Below, in pieces: positions 26,711 through 34,795 of a DNA stretch of 64,000 nucleotides. Source of the DNA: AAA044-D11 sp965268275 (GTDB lineage Bacteria > Actinomycetota > Actinomycetes > Nanopelagicales > Nanopelagicaceae); the NCBI GenBank assembly GCA_965268275.1, contig OZ254168.1:1178001-1242000 (forward strand), given 5' to 3'. Position 1 is the stretch's first letter; each line of letters starts with the position of its first letter. The notes below the pieces were generated by a model. It was given only the letters and a program-made list of their open reading frames with translations, did no database searches and was not told where the DNA came from. A program made the translations under genes and the position numbers.

Positions 26711-27112
26711 ATGACCGAGCCGTTTGGAAACGACCCATATCTGAGAGAACGGTATGGGATTTCGAAGGCTCGCTTTCCTAAGTGGGTTATTACAGCAGTC
26801 CTAGTTTCAGTAATTGGCGGTGGCTGGCTGCTTTGGACGGCAAACCACTACACATATCCAGATATCAAATCAACACTGATTTCATTTAGAGAGATTGATT
26901 CTAAAAGTATTGAGATTCGCTATACGGTAGAAATCAAAGATTCTAAATCGCAAGTAATCTGTCGCTTGGCTGCCCGCGATTACGAGCTAAACATTGTTGG
27001 CCAAATAGATGACAAAATTCCACTGGGGACTTCTAGTGAAACCAGAATCGTCCGAATTCCTACCCGATTAGCAGCGGTTAACGCTCAGATTGAAACTTGC
27101 TCGACTCTCTAA
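26711..27112 (+). CDS. DUF4307 membrane-anchored protein
   Basis: A 133-residue protein with a cytoplasmic N-terminus (PYLRERYGI), one transmembrane helix (about 25-43) and an extracytoplasmic beta-rich domain with two Cys. DUF4307 proteins lie next to greA in many actinobacteria, as here (29 bases apart). The function is unknown. An in-frame ATG at 26675 lies upstream, but MTEPFGNDPYLRERYG matches the family start and has the -10 box 7 bases ahead. Confidence 0.82.
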   Translation: MTEPFGNDPYLRERYGISKARFPKWVITAVLVSVIGGGWLLWTANHYTYPDIKSTLISFREIDSKSIEIRYTVEIKDSKSQVICRLAARDYELNIVGQIDDKIPLGTSSETRIVRIPTRLAAVNAQIETCSTL

Positions 27113-27141
27113 TCGAAAATTGGTTGTAAACTTCTCGTCTT

Positions 27142-27627
27142 ATGGCTATCGAACCTACCCAAACTTGGCTGACCCAAGAAGCTGCTGACCGTCTTGCTGC
27201 GGAGTTAGCAGAACTTGAGGGGCCACGTCGCGCTGACATAGTTAAGAAGATTGAAGCTGCTCGCGCCGAAGGTGATCTGAAAGAGAACGGCGGCTATCAC
27301 GCAGCCAAAGATGAACAGGGCAAAACTGAAGCAAGAATTCGCCAACTAAAGCACATGCTCGAAAATGCACATATCGGAAATCCACCTGCAGGTGAATCCG
27401 GATTTGTTGGACTTGGGATGTTAGTAACAGTTGATATTGCTGGTGATGAAATGAAATTCCTTCTGGGATCACGCGAAATCGCTAGTGGCGATGTCGATGT
27501 TTACAGCGAAAAATCTCCATTAGGCGCCGCTGTTCTGGGTGCAAAAATCGGTGACACAGTTACATATACCGCGCCAAATGGTCGAGAAATAAGCGTTGCA
27601 GTTTTAGAAGCCCAGAACTTCTTCTAA
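27142..27627 (+). CDS. greA: Transcription elongation factor GreA
   Basis: A 161-residue secondary-channel factor that stimulates RNA cleavage in stalled RNA polymerase. The N-terminal coiled coil carries the acidic tip in AEGDLKENGGYHAAKDEQGK (about 47-66), and the C-terminal FKBP-like domain is complete. TAAACT lies 9 bases before the ATG. It converges with the ABC permease gene. Confidence 0.96.
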   Translation: MAIEPTQTWLTQEAADRLAAELAELEGPRRADIVKKIEAARAEGDLKENGGYHAAKDEQGKTEARIRQLKHMLENAHIGNPPAGESGFVGLGMLVTVDIAGDEMKFLLGSREIASGDVDVYSEKSPLGAAVLGAKIGDTVTYTAPNGREISVAVLEAQNFF

Positions 27628-27645
27628 GCCCTTCTGCTCTTTAAA

Positions 27646-28440
27646 TTACTTACTTACCCTTACATATTTGCGAACACTTATTGGCGCAAAGATTGCAACA
27701 AGCAACACCATATAAATCAGCGACATCAGAATTGGATTCTGACTTGGCCAAGAATTAGCAGTGGCGCCAAAAATATTCTCAGTTCCAAAGAGTTCGCGAC
27801 ATGCGGCGACCATGGTCGAAACTGGATTCCATTCGGCAAAATACTGCAACGCCTTTGGCATTCCGGTTGTTGGTGCAAAAGCATTTGATAAGAAGGTCAG
27901 CGGAAATACCGTCATGAAAACTAAGTTCTGAGCTACTCGCTCTTCGCGAACTGATAATCCAATTAGAACGCCAATCCATGACATTGAATAACCAAATGCC
28001 AATAAGAACAAGAAGCCTAGAAAAATCTTTACTGGCCCACTGCTTGGTCGCCAACCAACTAAAAATCCAACTAGGCCCATCACGATAAGAGTTACGACGT
28101 TCTGCAAAGTATCGCCAACTGTGCGGCCAATTACTACTGCAGATCTTGAAATCGGCAGCGATCTGAAGCGATCAATCAAACCCTTCTGCATATCGGCAGC
28201 AAGACCAACAGCAGTTGCAGCCAAGGTAAATGCAACAGTTTGCACGAAGATACCCGGCATCAATAATTGAACATATCCACCATCGACGCCTGAATCTATT
28301 GCGCCACCAAATACGTAGCGGAAAAGTAGAACGAACATCGCTGGCTGAATTGTTGCGAAAATCAATACTTCAGGGATTCGAATCATCTGAAGAAGTTGCC
28401 GCTTAGTTATGACTAAGAAATCACTTACGCTTTGCAGCAT
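27646..28440 (-). CDS. ABC-2 type exporter permease (DrrB-like)
   Basis: A 264-residue membrane protein with six hydrophobic segments and the ABC-2 family features FRYVFGGAID, GIFVQTVAFTLAATAVGLA and FRSLPISRSAVV. It pairs with the ATPase encoded just upstream to form a DrrAB-like exporter for drugs, lipids or glycolipids. GTAGG lies 8 bases before the ATG at 28440. A GTG at 28449 is also possible. The start lies within the last codons of the ATPase gene. Confidence 0.87.
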   Translation of the reverse strand: MLQSVSDFLVITKRQLLQMIRIPEVLIFATIQPAMFVLLFRYVFGGAIDSGVDGGYVQLLMPGIFVQTVAFTLAATAVGLAADMQKGLIDRFRSLPISRSAVVIGRTVGDTLQNVVTLIVMGLVGFLVGWRPSSGPVKIFLGFLFLLAFGYSMSWIGVLIGLSVREERVAQNLVFMTVFPLTFLSNAFAPTTGMPKALQYFAEWNPVSTMVAACRELFGTENIFGATANSWPSQNPILMSLIYMVLLVAIFAPISVRKYVRVSK

Positions 28441-29410
28441 GTTTGCCACCTACTTCCTCTTCTGAAACAACTTCTGCAACATGGCCCGTTAAAGAGATAA
28501 ACACATCATCCAGTGAAGGACGCTTCAAACCAATATCGAGCGGATGAATTTTGGCATCGTCCAATAAGCGAAGCACCTGAATCAATGAAGCGCTGCCATT
28601 GCTTACTGGCGCAGATATTTTGCGGATTCCAGAATCAACTGTTGGTGTTACTCCAGAAACTTGTTCAACTAATTTAGATGCGGTCGCAATCTGATCAACT
28701 TCAACTGTTATCTCTAGCCGCTCGCCGCCAACCTGGTTCTTTAACTCATCAGCTGTGCCGCGTGCAATTACTTTTCCGGTATCAATCACCGCGATTGAAT
28801 CTGCAAGATGATCTGCTTCCTCTAAATACTGAGTTGTAAGTAGCAGCGTTACACCACCCTTAACAAGTTCATCGATTACTTCCCACATTTCCATACGTCC
28901 ACGTGGATCTAGACCAGTTGTTGGTTCATCAAGAAATAAAACTTTTGGCTTAACAATTAGCGAAGCTGCTAAATCCAAACGTCTGCGCATGCCGCCAGAG
29001 TAAGTTCTAATCGGGCGCTTTGCAGCATCGGTAAGTGAAAACTTTTCTAACAACTCTTCAGCCCGCTTCTTTGATGCAGCAGAATTCAAATGATACAAAC
29101 GACCGAACATCGTTAAGTTATCCCAGCCAGTAAGCGTTTCATCTAACGCTGCGTATTGACCAGATAATCCAATTACTTTACGAACTTCATCTGGATGTTT
29201 TAAAACATCAATTCCCGCGACAGTCGCACTTCCACTATCTGGTGTTAACAAAGTTGCCAGGACTCGAACTGTTGTTGTTTTTCCAGCTCCGTTAGGACCA
29301 AGTAGGCCAAGCACGGTTCCTTCTTCAACTTCAAGGCTCAACCCATCAAGTGCTCTAACAGAGCCTTTGTCATAGGTTTTGACCAATTCCTGCGCGATGA
29401 TCGACTTCAT
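28421..29410 (-). CDS. ABC exporter ATP-binding protein (DrrA-like)
   Basis: A 329-residue ATPase. Walker A GPNGAGKTTTVR (about 38-49), signature YSGGMRRRLDLAASLI, Walker B KVLFLDEPTTGLDP and the switch His region (LLTTQYLEEAD) are intact. The C-terminal extension ending in KRPSLDDVFISLTGH is typical of the daunorubicin-resistance DrrA group. TAGGGT lies 6 bases before the ATG. It is divergent from a DHA2 exporter with only 50 bases between them. Confidence 0.92.
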   Translation of the reverse strand: MKSIIAQELVKTYDKGSVRALDGLSLEVEEGTVLGLLGPNGAGKTTTVRVLATLLTPDSGSATVAGIDVLKHPDEVRKVIGLSGQYAALDETLTGWDNLTMFGRLYHLNSAASKKRAEELLEKFSLTDAAKRPIRTYSGGMRRRLDLAASLIVKPKVLFLDEPTTGLDPRGRMEMWEVIDELVKGGVTLLLTTQYLEEADHLADSIAVIDTGKVIARGTADELKNQVGGERLEITVEVDQIATASKLVEQVSGVTPTVDSGIRKISAPVSNGSASLIQVLRLLDDAKIHPLDIGLKRPSLDDVFISLTGHVAEVVSEEEVGGKHAAKRK

Positions 29411-29416
29411 AACCTC

Positions 29417-29422
29417 ACCCTA
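29417..29422 (-). promoter_or_regulatory. -10 box (TAGGGT) of the ABC exporter operon
   Basis: TAGGGT lies 6 bases before the ATPase ATG. A GAGG in the spacer could also serve as a weak ribosome-binding site. Confidence 0.55.
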
Positions 29423-29447
29423 TTACTCGATTGCTAGTGCTGCATAG

Positions 29448-29453
29448 TAAACT
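29448..29453 (+). promoter_or_regulatory. -10 box (TAAACT) of the DHA2 exporter gene
   Basis: TAAACT lies 7 bases before the ATG at 29461, and no Shine-Dalgarno is present. Confidence 0.55.
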
Positions 29454-29460
29454 CGCAAAC

Positions 29461-31080
29461 ATGTCTGACAAAAAATCAAATAAAAATAATATCGCTCCGA
29501 AAAGTCTCACACATAAAGAAATTATGTTCGTATTAAGCGGACTCATGGTTGGAATGCTTCTTGCAGCTCTCGACCAAACTATTGTTTCTACCGCCCTTAA
29601 GCGTATCGTCGAAGATTTTGATGGTCTGGCTCATTACACCTGGGTTGTCACCGCATATCTTCTAACTTCGACTGCATCGACTCCGCTTTACGGAAAAATC
29701 TCTGATCTCTATGGCAGGCGTCCGGTTTTTCAATTCGCAATCATTACTTTCTTAATTGGATCATTCGCTGCCGGCGCTGCAACAAGTATGGAACAACTCA
29801 TTGCCTTCCGTGCAGTTCAAGGGCTTGGTGCAGGTGGCTTGATGTCACTTACCTTCGTGATTATTGGCGACATAATTTCGCCACGCGAACGCGGAAAATA
29901 CCAGGGTTACTTCGGCGGCGTTTGGGGACTCTCTTCAGTTGCTGGCCCACTTCTGGGCGGTTATTTCTCAGATCATGCCCAAATTCTTGGTGTTACTGGT
30001 TGGCGCTGGATTTTCTATATTAATTTACCTTTCGGAATCGCCGCTTTAATTATTACCTCAATCTCATTGCATATTCCAAAAGTAAAACGCGAGCACAGCA
30101 TTGATTATCTCGGTGCCTTACTTCTTGTCTCCGGAGTTTCATCTCTACTACTTGGAATTTCAGTTTATGGGCCACAAGATGGTTGGGGAACTTCTAAGAC
30201 GCTTCTATCGATTACGGCTGCAATTGTTTTGATTCTGTTATTTATTGTTCAAGAGAGTCGGGCTAAAGAACCAATTCTTCCACTCACACTCTTCAAGAAT
30301 CACACATTTTCTGTTACCTCGGTTATGGCATTTATCATTGGTGCCGGAATGTTTGGCGCAATTATTATGTTGCCGCTCTACTTGCAGATAGTTAAAGGTG
30401 ATTCTGCAACATCAGCTGGGCTTAAGTTGATTCCATTTATGATCGGTATCGTTACGATGTCAATCGTTAGCGGAAAATTGATCAGCAAGCACGGACATTA
30501 CAAGCGCTATCCGATTATCGGACTTGCACTGATGTCTATCGGACTCTTTATGTTCTCGACACTGACTGAAGCCACAGCATTTTGGGAGTTATCTATTTAT
30601 GCGATTTTGATCGGTGCCGGTCTTGGCTTCTCAATGCAGACGATTGTTATTGCCCTTCAAAACGCAGTTGAATTTAGAGATCTAGGAGTCGCAACAAGTG
30701 CGAATACCTTCTTTAGATCTATTGGTGCAACTATGGGAGTCGCCTTATTCGGCACTGTCTATGCCAGCCGATTATCGAATAATTTGCCAATAGAAATCGA
30801 AAAGTTACGAGCAAGCAATCCAGCAGCTTTAGTAGGTGCGACTCCTGAAAAGTTTGCGGCTCTTGAAGAGAACACAGCAGTTCTTCAAAGCTTTACTCCA
30901 GAATTACAGGCAGGAATAGTTCATGCATTTGTGAATTCATTTCATGTTGTTTTCTTAACTGCAGTTCCAATCACAGTAATCGGGTTCTTCATTGCATTTA
31001 TGCTGCGAGAAACCCCACTTCGCACTGGTGCTGGACACCAGGCGGCTAAGGAAGAAGCAGCGGGCGAGGCACTTGGCTAA
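29461..31080 (+). CDS. DHA2-family (EmrB/QacA) MFS exporter
   Basis: A 539-residue 14-helix major facilitator protein. Helix 1 carries LDQTIVSTAL (motif D of the DHA2 group), the loop between helices 2 and 3 has GKISDLYGRRPVF (motif A), and motif C (GLSSVAGPLLGGYF) follows. These mark a proton-driven drug or toxic-metabolite exporter. The frame is open 30 bases further upstream, but the ATG at 29461 has a well-placed -10 box. It is followed, with a small overlap, by a second MFS gene. Confidence 0.92.
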   Translation: MSDKKSNKNNIAPKSLTHKEIMFVLSGLMVGMLLAALDQTIVSTALKRIVEDFDGLAHYTWVVTAYLLTSTASTPLYGKISDLYGRRPVFQFAIITFLIGSFAAGAATSMEQLIAFRAVQGLGAGGLMSLTFVIIGDIISPRERGKYQGYFGGVWGLSSVAGPLLGGYFSDHAQILGVTGWRWIFYINLPFGIAALIITSISLHIPKVKREHSIDYLGALLLVSGVSSLLLGISVYGPQDGWGTSKTLLSITAAIVLILLFIVQESRAKEPILPLTLFKNHTFSVTSVMAFIIGAGMFGAIIMLPLYLQIVKGDSATSAGLKLIPFMIGIVTMSIVSGKLISKHGHYKRYPIIGLALMSIGLFMFSTLTEATAFWELSIYAILIGAGLGFSMQTIVIALQNAVEFRDLGVATSANTFFRSIGATMGVALFGTVYASRLSNNLPIEIEKLRASNPAALVGATPEKFAALEENTAVLQSFTPELQAGIVHAFVNSFHVVFLTAVPITVIGFFIAFMLRETPLRTGAGHQAAKEEAAGEALG

Positions 31081-32272
31081 TAACAATAAGAAGGCACTTC
31101 TACCGCGGGAAGTTTATGTTCTTTCATCGGTAGCGTTCTTTGTCGCCCTTGGTTACGGAATGATAATTCCAGCGATTCCACTCTTCGCAAAAACATTCCA
31201 AGTTAACAATGCACAAATCGGTGCGATCATTTCGGCTTTTGCTCTCGCTAGATTTGCAATGGGTCTTCCTGCCGGAAAATTGGTTGATATTTTTGGTGAA
31301 CGCCGCGTCCAAACAGCCGGACTTTTAGTTGTGGCAATTTCAACATTTGCATCCGGCTTAGCAACAACTTATTGGCAATTGCTTGTCTACCGTGCACTTG
31401 GTGGCATTGGTTCAGTTATGTTCTCGGTATCAGCTAGCTCGTTGTTGATGCGATCTGTCGATGACAGCATCAGAGGCCGCGCGCAATCAACATTTAATGG
31501 TGGCTTTCTTATAGGTGCAATTGCTGGCCCAGCACTTGGTGGCCTGCTTTCAGTAATTTCACTTCGAGTTCCATTCTTCGTTTATGCCTTTACCTTGGTA
31601 TGCGCCGCTTTTATTACATCTTTCTTCTTATCTGAAAAACGCCTTGGTAAGTCAATTAAAAACATTCAAGATCCGGAAGACCGAATATTGCTCAAAGATG
31701 CGCTTAAGAGTTACCCATTTTTAGCAGCGATGTTAATTTCATTTCTATCAAACTGGGTTCTCTTCGGACTTAGAAACACCATCTTGCCGCTATTTGCCGC
31801 CGAAGAACTTGGTGCTTCAAATTCAATAATTGGAATTGGCTTTACGGTTGCCGCAATTGTCCAAGGAATCGCATTGATTTATGTCGGAAAGATTTCAGAT
31901 TTTCGTGGGCGCAAATTCGCACTGATGCTCGGTTCATTCATACTATTAACCGGCGTAGCAACCATGATTATTTCTTCAAACTGGTGGTATTACATCTTTG
32001 CCATGGTCTTATTTGGAATCGGCGGCGCCTTTGAAGGAACCGGCGCAGCCGCGCTCATTGGTGATCTATTTGGCGGAAAAGGTGGCCGAGTTATTGCGCT
32101 ATTCCAAATGGCCGGAGACCTAGGAAACATCATCAGCCCAGTTCTACTCGGCTGGTTAGTCGATGCGCATTCTTATCGTCCCGCATTTATAGCAACAGCA
32201 GCAGTGTTTTCATTAACACTGCTGCTGTCAGCAAAGATGCCAGAAACTAGAAAGCTAAATCAGCAAAACTAG
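31073..32272 (+). CDS. 12-helix MFS transporter (DHA1-like)
   Basis: A protein of about 399 residues with 12 hydrophobic segments. Motif A is GKLVDIFGERRVQ and motif C is GGFLIGAIAGPALGG, so an exporter of the DHA1 type is likely. The substrate is unknown. No ATG is available near the expected N-terminus. A TTG at 31073 overlaps the upstream stop by 8 bases and has GAGG 3 bases ahead, so it is a tentative start. A longer frame reaches to 30992 inside the upstream gene. The two MFS genes are probably co-transcribed. Confidence 0.83.
   Translation: MANNNKKALLPREVYVLSSVAFFVALGYGMIIPAIPLFAKTFQVNNAQIGAIISAFALARFAMGLPAGKLVDIFGERRVQTAGLLVVAISTFASGLATTYWQLLVYRALGGIGSVMFSVSASSLLMRSVDDSIRGRAQSTFNGGFLIGAIAGPALGGLLSVISLRVPFFVYAFTLVCAAFITSFFLSEKRLGKSIKNIQDPEDRILLKDALKSYPFLAAMLISFLSNWVLFGLRNTILPLFAAEELGASNSIIGIGFTVAAIVQGIALIYVGKISDFRGRKFALMLGSFILLTGVATMIISSNWWYYIFAMVLFGIGGAFEGTGAAALIGDLFGGKGGRVIALFQMAGDLGNIISPVLLGWLVDAHSYRPAFIATAAVFSLTLLLSAKMPETRKLNQQN
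32195..32228. other. 14-bp perfect hairpin inside the 3' end of the MFS gene
   Basis: ACAGCAGCAGTGTT (32195-32208) and its exact reverse complement (32215-32228) flank a 6-base loop, 41 bases before the stop codon and facing the convergent YccA gene. No T-run follows. It may work as a transcript-end structure for either strand. Confidence 0.6.
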
Positions 32273-32278
32273 TCACGA

Positions 32279-33067
32279 CTAGTCACGTCGAAGTATTGAA
32301 ATTAAACGCAATACTTCAAGGTAAAGCCAGACGATTGTGACCATTAGTGCAAAACCTGCACGCCATGATTGTTCTTGTGGTGCGCCACTAGCAATCATTT
32401 TTTCGATCTGATCAAAATCTAGAACTAAGAAGAATGTTGCAAGTGCTACACCAGCCACTGCAAGTAGAGGTCCGAGACCAGATAATCCATATAGACCCAT
32501 TCCATTTCCGAGTCCAAAGAATGAACCGATCAAAGATCCGACTGCCAAAATCAAATAGCCAAATAGTGCACCCATCAAAACGCGAGTGAACTTTGGAGTT
32601 ACACGAATTCGCTTGCTCTTGTATGCCCATAGAACTCCGGCAATGGCCGCGATTGTTGCAACAAGTGCTTGTCCAACAATTCCGTCATATGCAGCTTCAT
32701 ACATCTGGCTAAGTGTTCCAAGCGCCAAACCTTGAAGCGCTGCGTAAGTAATTGTTAGGCCAGGCTTAATCTTCTGTGAAAATGAAAGGTATAAACCAAG
32801 TCCCATTGCGCCAAGAAAACCAATTAGAAGTGCGCCGCCGCCAAGTTGAAGTGTCCATGCAAGTGCACCGACACCAACCAATACTGCAAATAGAAGTGCA
32901 GTGCGAGCAACAACATCATCAATTGTCATACGACCTGTGCGCATTGAAGATGCAGCAGGTGCGTTATAAAGATCGTTTAATTCTTCTGTTGATGGTGCAA
33001 CAGCTGTTCCGCCACGATTTTCCAGAGCGGCATATCCGCGTTTGAAAACTGGGTTCGAACTTTGCAT
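32279..33067 (-). CDS. Bax inhibitor-1 / YccA family membrane protein
   Basis: A 262-residue protein with a cytoplasmic N-terminus of about 50 residues and seven hydrophobic segments. ITYAALQGLALGTLSQMYEA and the C-terminal VTIVWLYLEVLRLISIL match the BI-1/YccA family of pH-sensitive membrane channels or protease modulators. GGAGAAATAATG provides a good ribosome-binding site, so this transcript has a leader. Its stop TAG and the stop TAG of the facing MFS gene lie in a directly repeated ACTAGTCACG. Confidence 0.88.
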   Translation of the reverse strand: MQSSNPVFKRGYAALENRGGTAVAPSTEELNDLYNAPAASSMRTGRMTIDDVVARTALLFAVLVGVGALAWTLQLGGGALLIGFLGAMGLGLYLSFSQKIKPGLTITYAALQGLALGTLSQMYEAAYDGIVGQALVATIAAIAGVLWAYKSKRIRVTPKFTRVLMGALFGYLILAVGSLIGSFFGLGNGMGLYGLSGLGPLLAVAGVALATFFLVLDFDQIEKMIASGAPQEQSWRAGFALMVTIVWLYLEVLRLISILRRD

Positions 33068-33222
33068 TATTTCTCCTGTTTGCTAGTGGGGTGATTTGGT
33101 ATAAGGATAAACACATTTCTAAGGTTTGGTATTCCAACCTTTAAGAATGTTGCCAAAATCCGTGCTCACAAACTTAAAGATTGCTTAAAATCACCCTTCG
33201 GAGGGTTTAGATTTACCTAACC

Positions 33223-33645
33223 ATGAGCACAACAGAGCAACCCTGGATTGAAGCCACCAAAGCGCGCTGGCAAGAACTTAACGCTGAATTCTTTCTTACA
33301 AGTATTGGAATCGATTTCAAAACCAACTTCTCAGACTCAATCTCTAATTCAAAATTGAGCACTGATCCGTATTCAAACTCAATCTGGAAGATAGTTCCGC
33401 ATTCACTTGTTCCGCAAGGTGTTCTCCATTGCTATCCCAAATTAGTTGCATCTGAGAAAGTAATTTGGGAGGAATGGTTCTTGATGGATAACGAAATCCA
33501 CCACCATATTCTTTCAAATCAACCATTTGATTCTGCCCAAGGTATCTGGACGCCAGAGCCAGATGATGCTGATCATCCAATCGAAGTTTTAGGCAGAAGC
33601 TGGCACTATGAAAACTCTAAAAATTTAAAGCCAACGCTTTACTGA
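33223..33645 (+). CDS. Hypothetical 140-residue protein next to the island boundary
   Basis: A soluble acidic protein of 140 residues with no signal peptide or membrane segment. It has many aromatic residues (IWEEWFLMDNEIHHHIL, RSWHYENS) and I recognise no family. GGAGGG lies 17 bases before the ATG, while TAGATT lies 9 bases ahead, so either a short leader or none is used. It ends 19 bases before the tRNA fragment that bounds the island, so it is the first gene outside it, or a passenger of an older insertion. Confidence 0.65.
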   Translation: MSTTEQPWIEATKARWQELNAEFFLTSIGIDFKTNFSDSISNSKLSTDPYSNSIWKIVPHSLVPQGVLHCYPKLVASEKVIWEEWFLMDNEIHHHILSNQPFDSAQGIWTPEPDDADHPIEVLGRSWHYENSKNLKPTLY

Positions 33646-33664
33646 AACTTAATTCACAGGTGTT

Positions 33665-33710
33665 ATTTGGTGCCCCCGGTCGGACTCGAACCGACACTGG
33701 AAGGATTTTA
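33665..33710 (-). repeat. Displaced 3' tRNA-Leu fragment (att-like repeat, left)
   Basis: An exact copy of the tRNA-Leu 3' half from the first anticodon base through the T arm, acceptor strand, CCA and 3 further bases. The anticodon-stem 5' side, D arm and 5' acceptor strand are absent, so it cannot make a tRNA. It marks the distal end of the island. Confidence 0.92.
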
Positions 33711-33820
33711 GTTGCAGATTGAATCTTCATGCCTCTTCATTAATCCGTTCACCTCAGAATATTTCAACTCAAGTTAGAGCTAAATCCGTGAATGTATATA
33801 CGTTTTTTAAAAATTGAGGT

Positions 33821-33826
33821 TATAAT
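33821..33826 (+). promoter_or_regulatory. Consensus -10 box (TATAAT) of the first island gene
   Basis: A perfect TATAAT lies 26 bases before the ATG at 33853, in an AT-rich stretch. Unlike most genes here, this one has a leader and a strong Shine-Dalgarno. Confidence 0.6.
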
Positions 33827-33852
33827 TTCGGCATCTCTTGAAAGGAGACCAA

Positions 33853-34218
33853 ATGTTCAATTTGAGAAGCAAAGCTGCATTCTGGGCGACAATCTTCGCC
33901 TTTGCTTATGGAATCTACGCAATTGTCTATTGGGCGGGAACTAATTCTTCATCCACGGACTCTGCAGAAGCTATAGGAGCAGGAATCGCAACATTATTGG
34001 TGCTCCCCCACCTTCTTATCACTTGGTTAGGAATTATTTTTGGAATAATTGGATTTTTCACTCGCAAGACTGGACTTCAATTAACCGCGGCTATTTTGTA
34101 TGCCGTAGGAGCAGTTCTCTTTATTCTCTACGCATTATTCCTGTTGCCAAGTATCGTTCTTGGATTTATTGGGTATTCAGTTCAAAAGAAGCTCAATGCT
34201 TCTGGCCAATCAAAATAG
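33853..34218 (+). CDS. Island-encoded small membrane protein
   Basis: A 121-residue protein with three or four hydrophobic segments (about 10-30, 45-70, 78-98, 100-115) and a short basic tail. I recognise no family. AAAGGAG (33841-33847) lies 5 bases before the ATG, so translation should be strong. The frame is open 15 bases further upstream, but the Shine-Dalgarno fixes 33853. The leadered, consensus-promoter expression differs from the host genes around it and fits a foreign origin. Confidence 0.75.
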   Translation: MFNLRSKAAFWATIFAFAYGIYAIVYWAGTNSSSTDSAEAIGAGIATLLVLPHLLITWLGIIFGIIGFFTRKTGLQLTAAILYAVGAVLFILYALFLLPSIVLGFIGYSVQKKLNASGQSK

Positions 34219-34245
34219 TTAATTCTCAAAAAGCTTAGATTATTT

Positions 34246-34286
34246 AATTTAGTATCAATTGGGATTTACCTAATTGATACTAAATT
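34246..34286. repeat. 15-bp perfect inverted repeat between two island genes
   Basis: AATTTAGTATCAATT (34246-34260) and its exact reverse complement (34272-34286) flank GGGATTTACCT. It lies 28 bases after one island gene and 45 bases before the -10 box of the RDD gene. Being AT-rich, it could be a terminator stem or an operator for a dimeric regulator. Confidence 0.7.
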
Positions 34287-34330
34287 TAAACTTAAATCAA
34301 GTTCGACATTAACAATCTATTAATCAAAGG

Positions 34331-34336
34331 TATCGT
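34331..34336 (+). promoter_or_regulatory. -10 box (TATCGT) of the RDD gene
   Basis: TATCGT lies 6 bases before the ATG at 34343, with no Shine-Dalgarno, suggesting a leaderless start. Confidence 0.55.
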
Positions 34337-34342
34337 AAACAT

Positions 34343-34795
34343 ATGAACGATTATTTGTATCCAAAGGCAACCGTCCAACATCGTCTTGGTGGAAAAGCTG
34401 TAGACCTTGCTATGTATACGGTGACTTTTGGAATAGGTTGGCTGATTTGGTCTCTAGTTATTTGGGGACAGGGCCAGACTCCTGGGAAACAAATACTGAA
34501 ATTGCGTGTCTATGACAAGACTACTAGACGGCCCGCCAAGTGGGGGCATATGGCAATTCGAGAATTCTTACTCCCACTCTCAGCAACTCTTGTGATCTTG
34601 CCCTTTGTTGGTGTTGCATCTGCATTAACGCCTACCTCTAACATAATGCATTTAACAATAGGTGTGTTGTATCTTGCCGGAATTCTCGTACAATTAGTAG
34701 ACGCTTTTTGGATTCTGAAAGCTGATCAGCGAAACAGGTTAGTTGATGTATTTGCAAAAACTGATGTTCTAAACGAATCAGTTCCACAAAACTAA
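34343..34795 (+). CDS. RDD-family membrane protein (island)
   Basis: A 150-residue protein with three hydrophobic segments (about 22-42, 80-100, 108-130). The RDD signature is present as GGKAVDLAMY near the N-terminus, GQTPGKQILKLRVYD (about 47-61) and RLVDVFAKT near the C-terminus. RDD proteins are integral membrane proteins of mostly unknown role; some are antiporters. The stop overlaps that of the convergent next gene by 4 bases. Confidence 0.85.
   Translation: MNDYLYPKATVQHRLGGKAVDLAMYTVTFGIGWLIWSLVIWGQGQTPGKQILKLRVYDKTTRRPAKWGHMAIREFLLPLSATLVILPFVGVASALTPTSNIMHLTIGVLYLAGILVQLVDAFWILKADQRNRLVDVFAKTDVLNESVPQN

Noticed and set aside
33665..33710. Second tRNA-Leu gene
   Set aside because: Only the 3' half is present; the D arm, 5' acceptor strand and half the anticodon stem are missing, so it is an attachment-site fragment.
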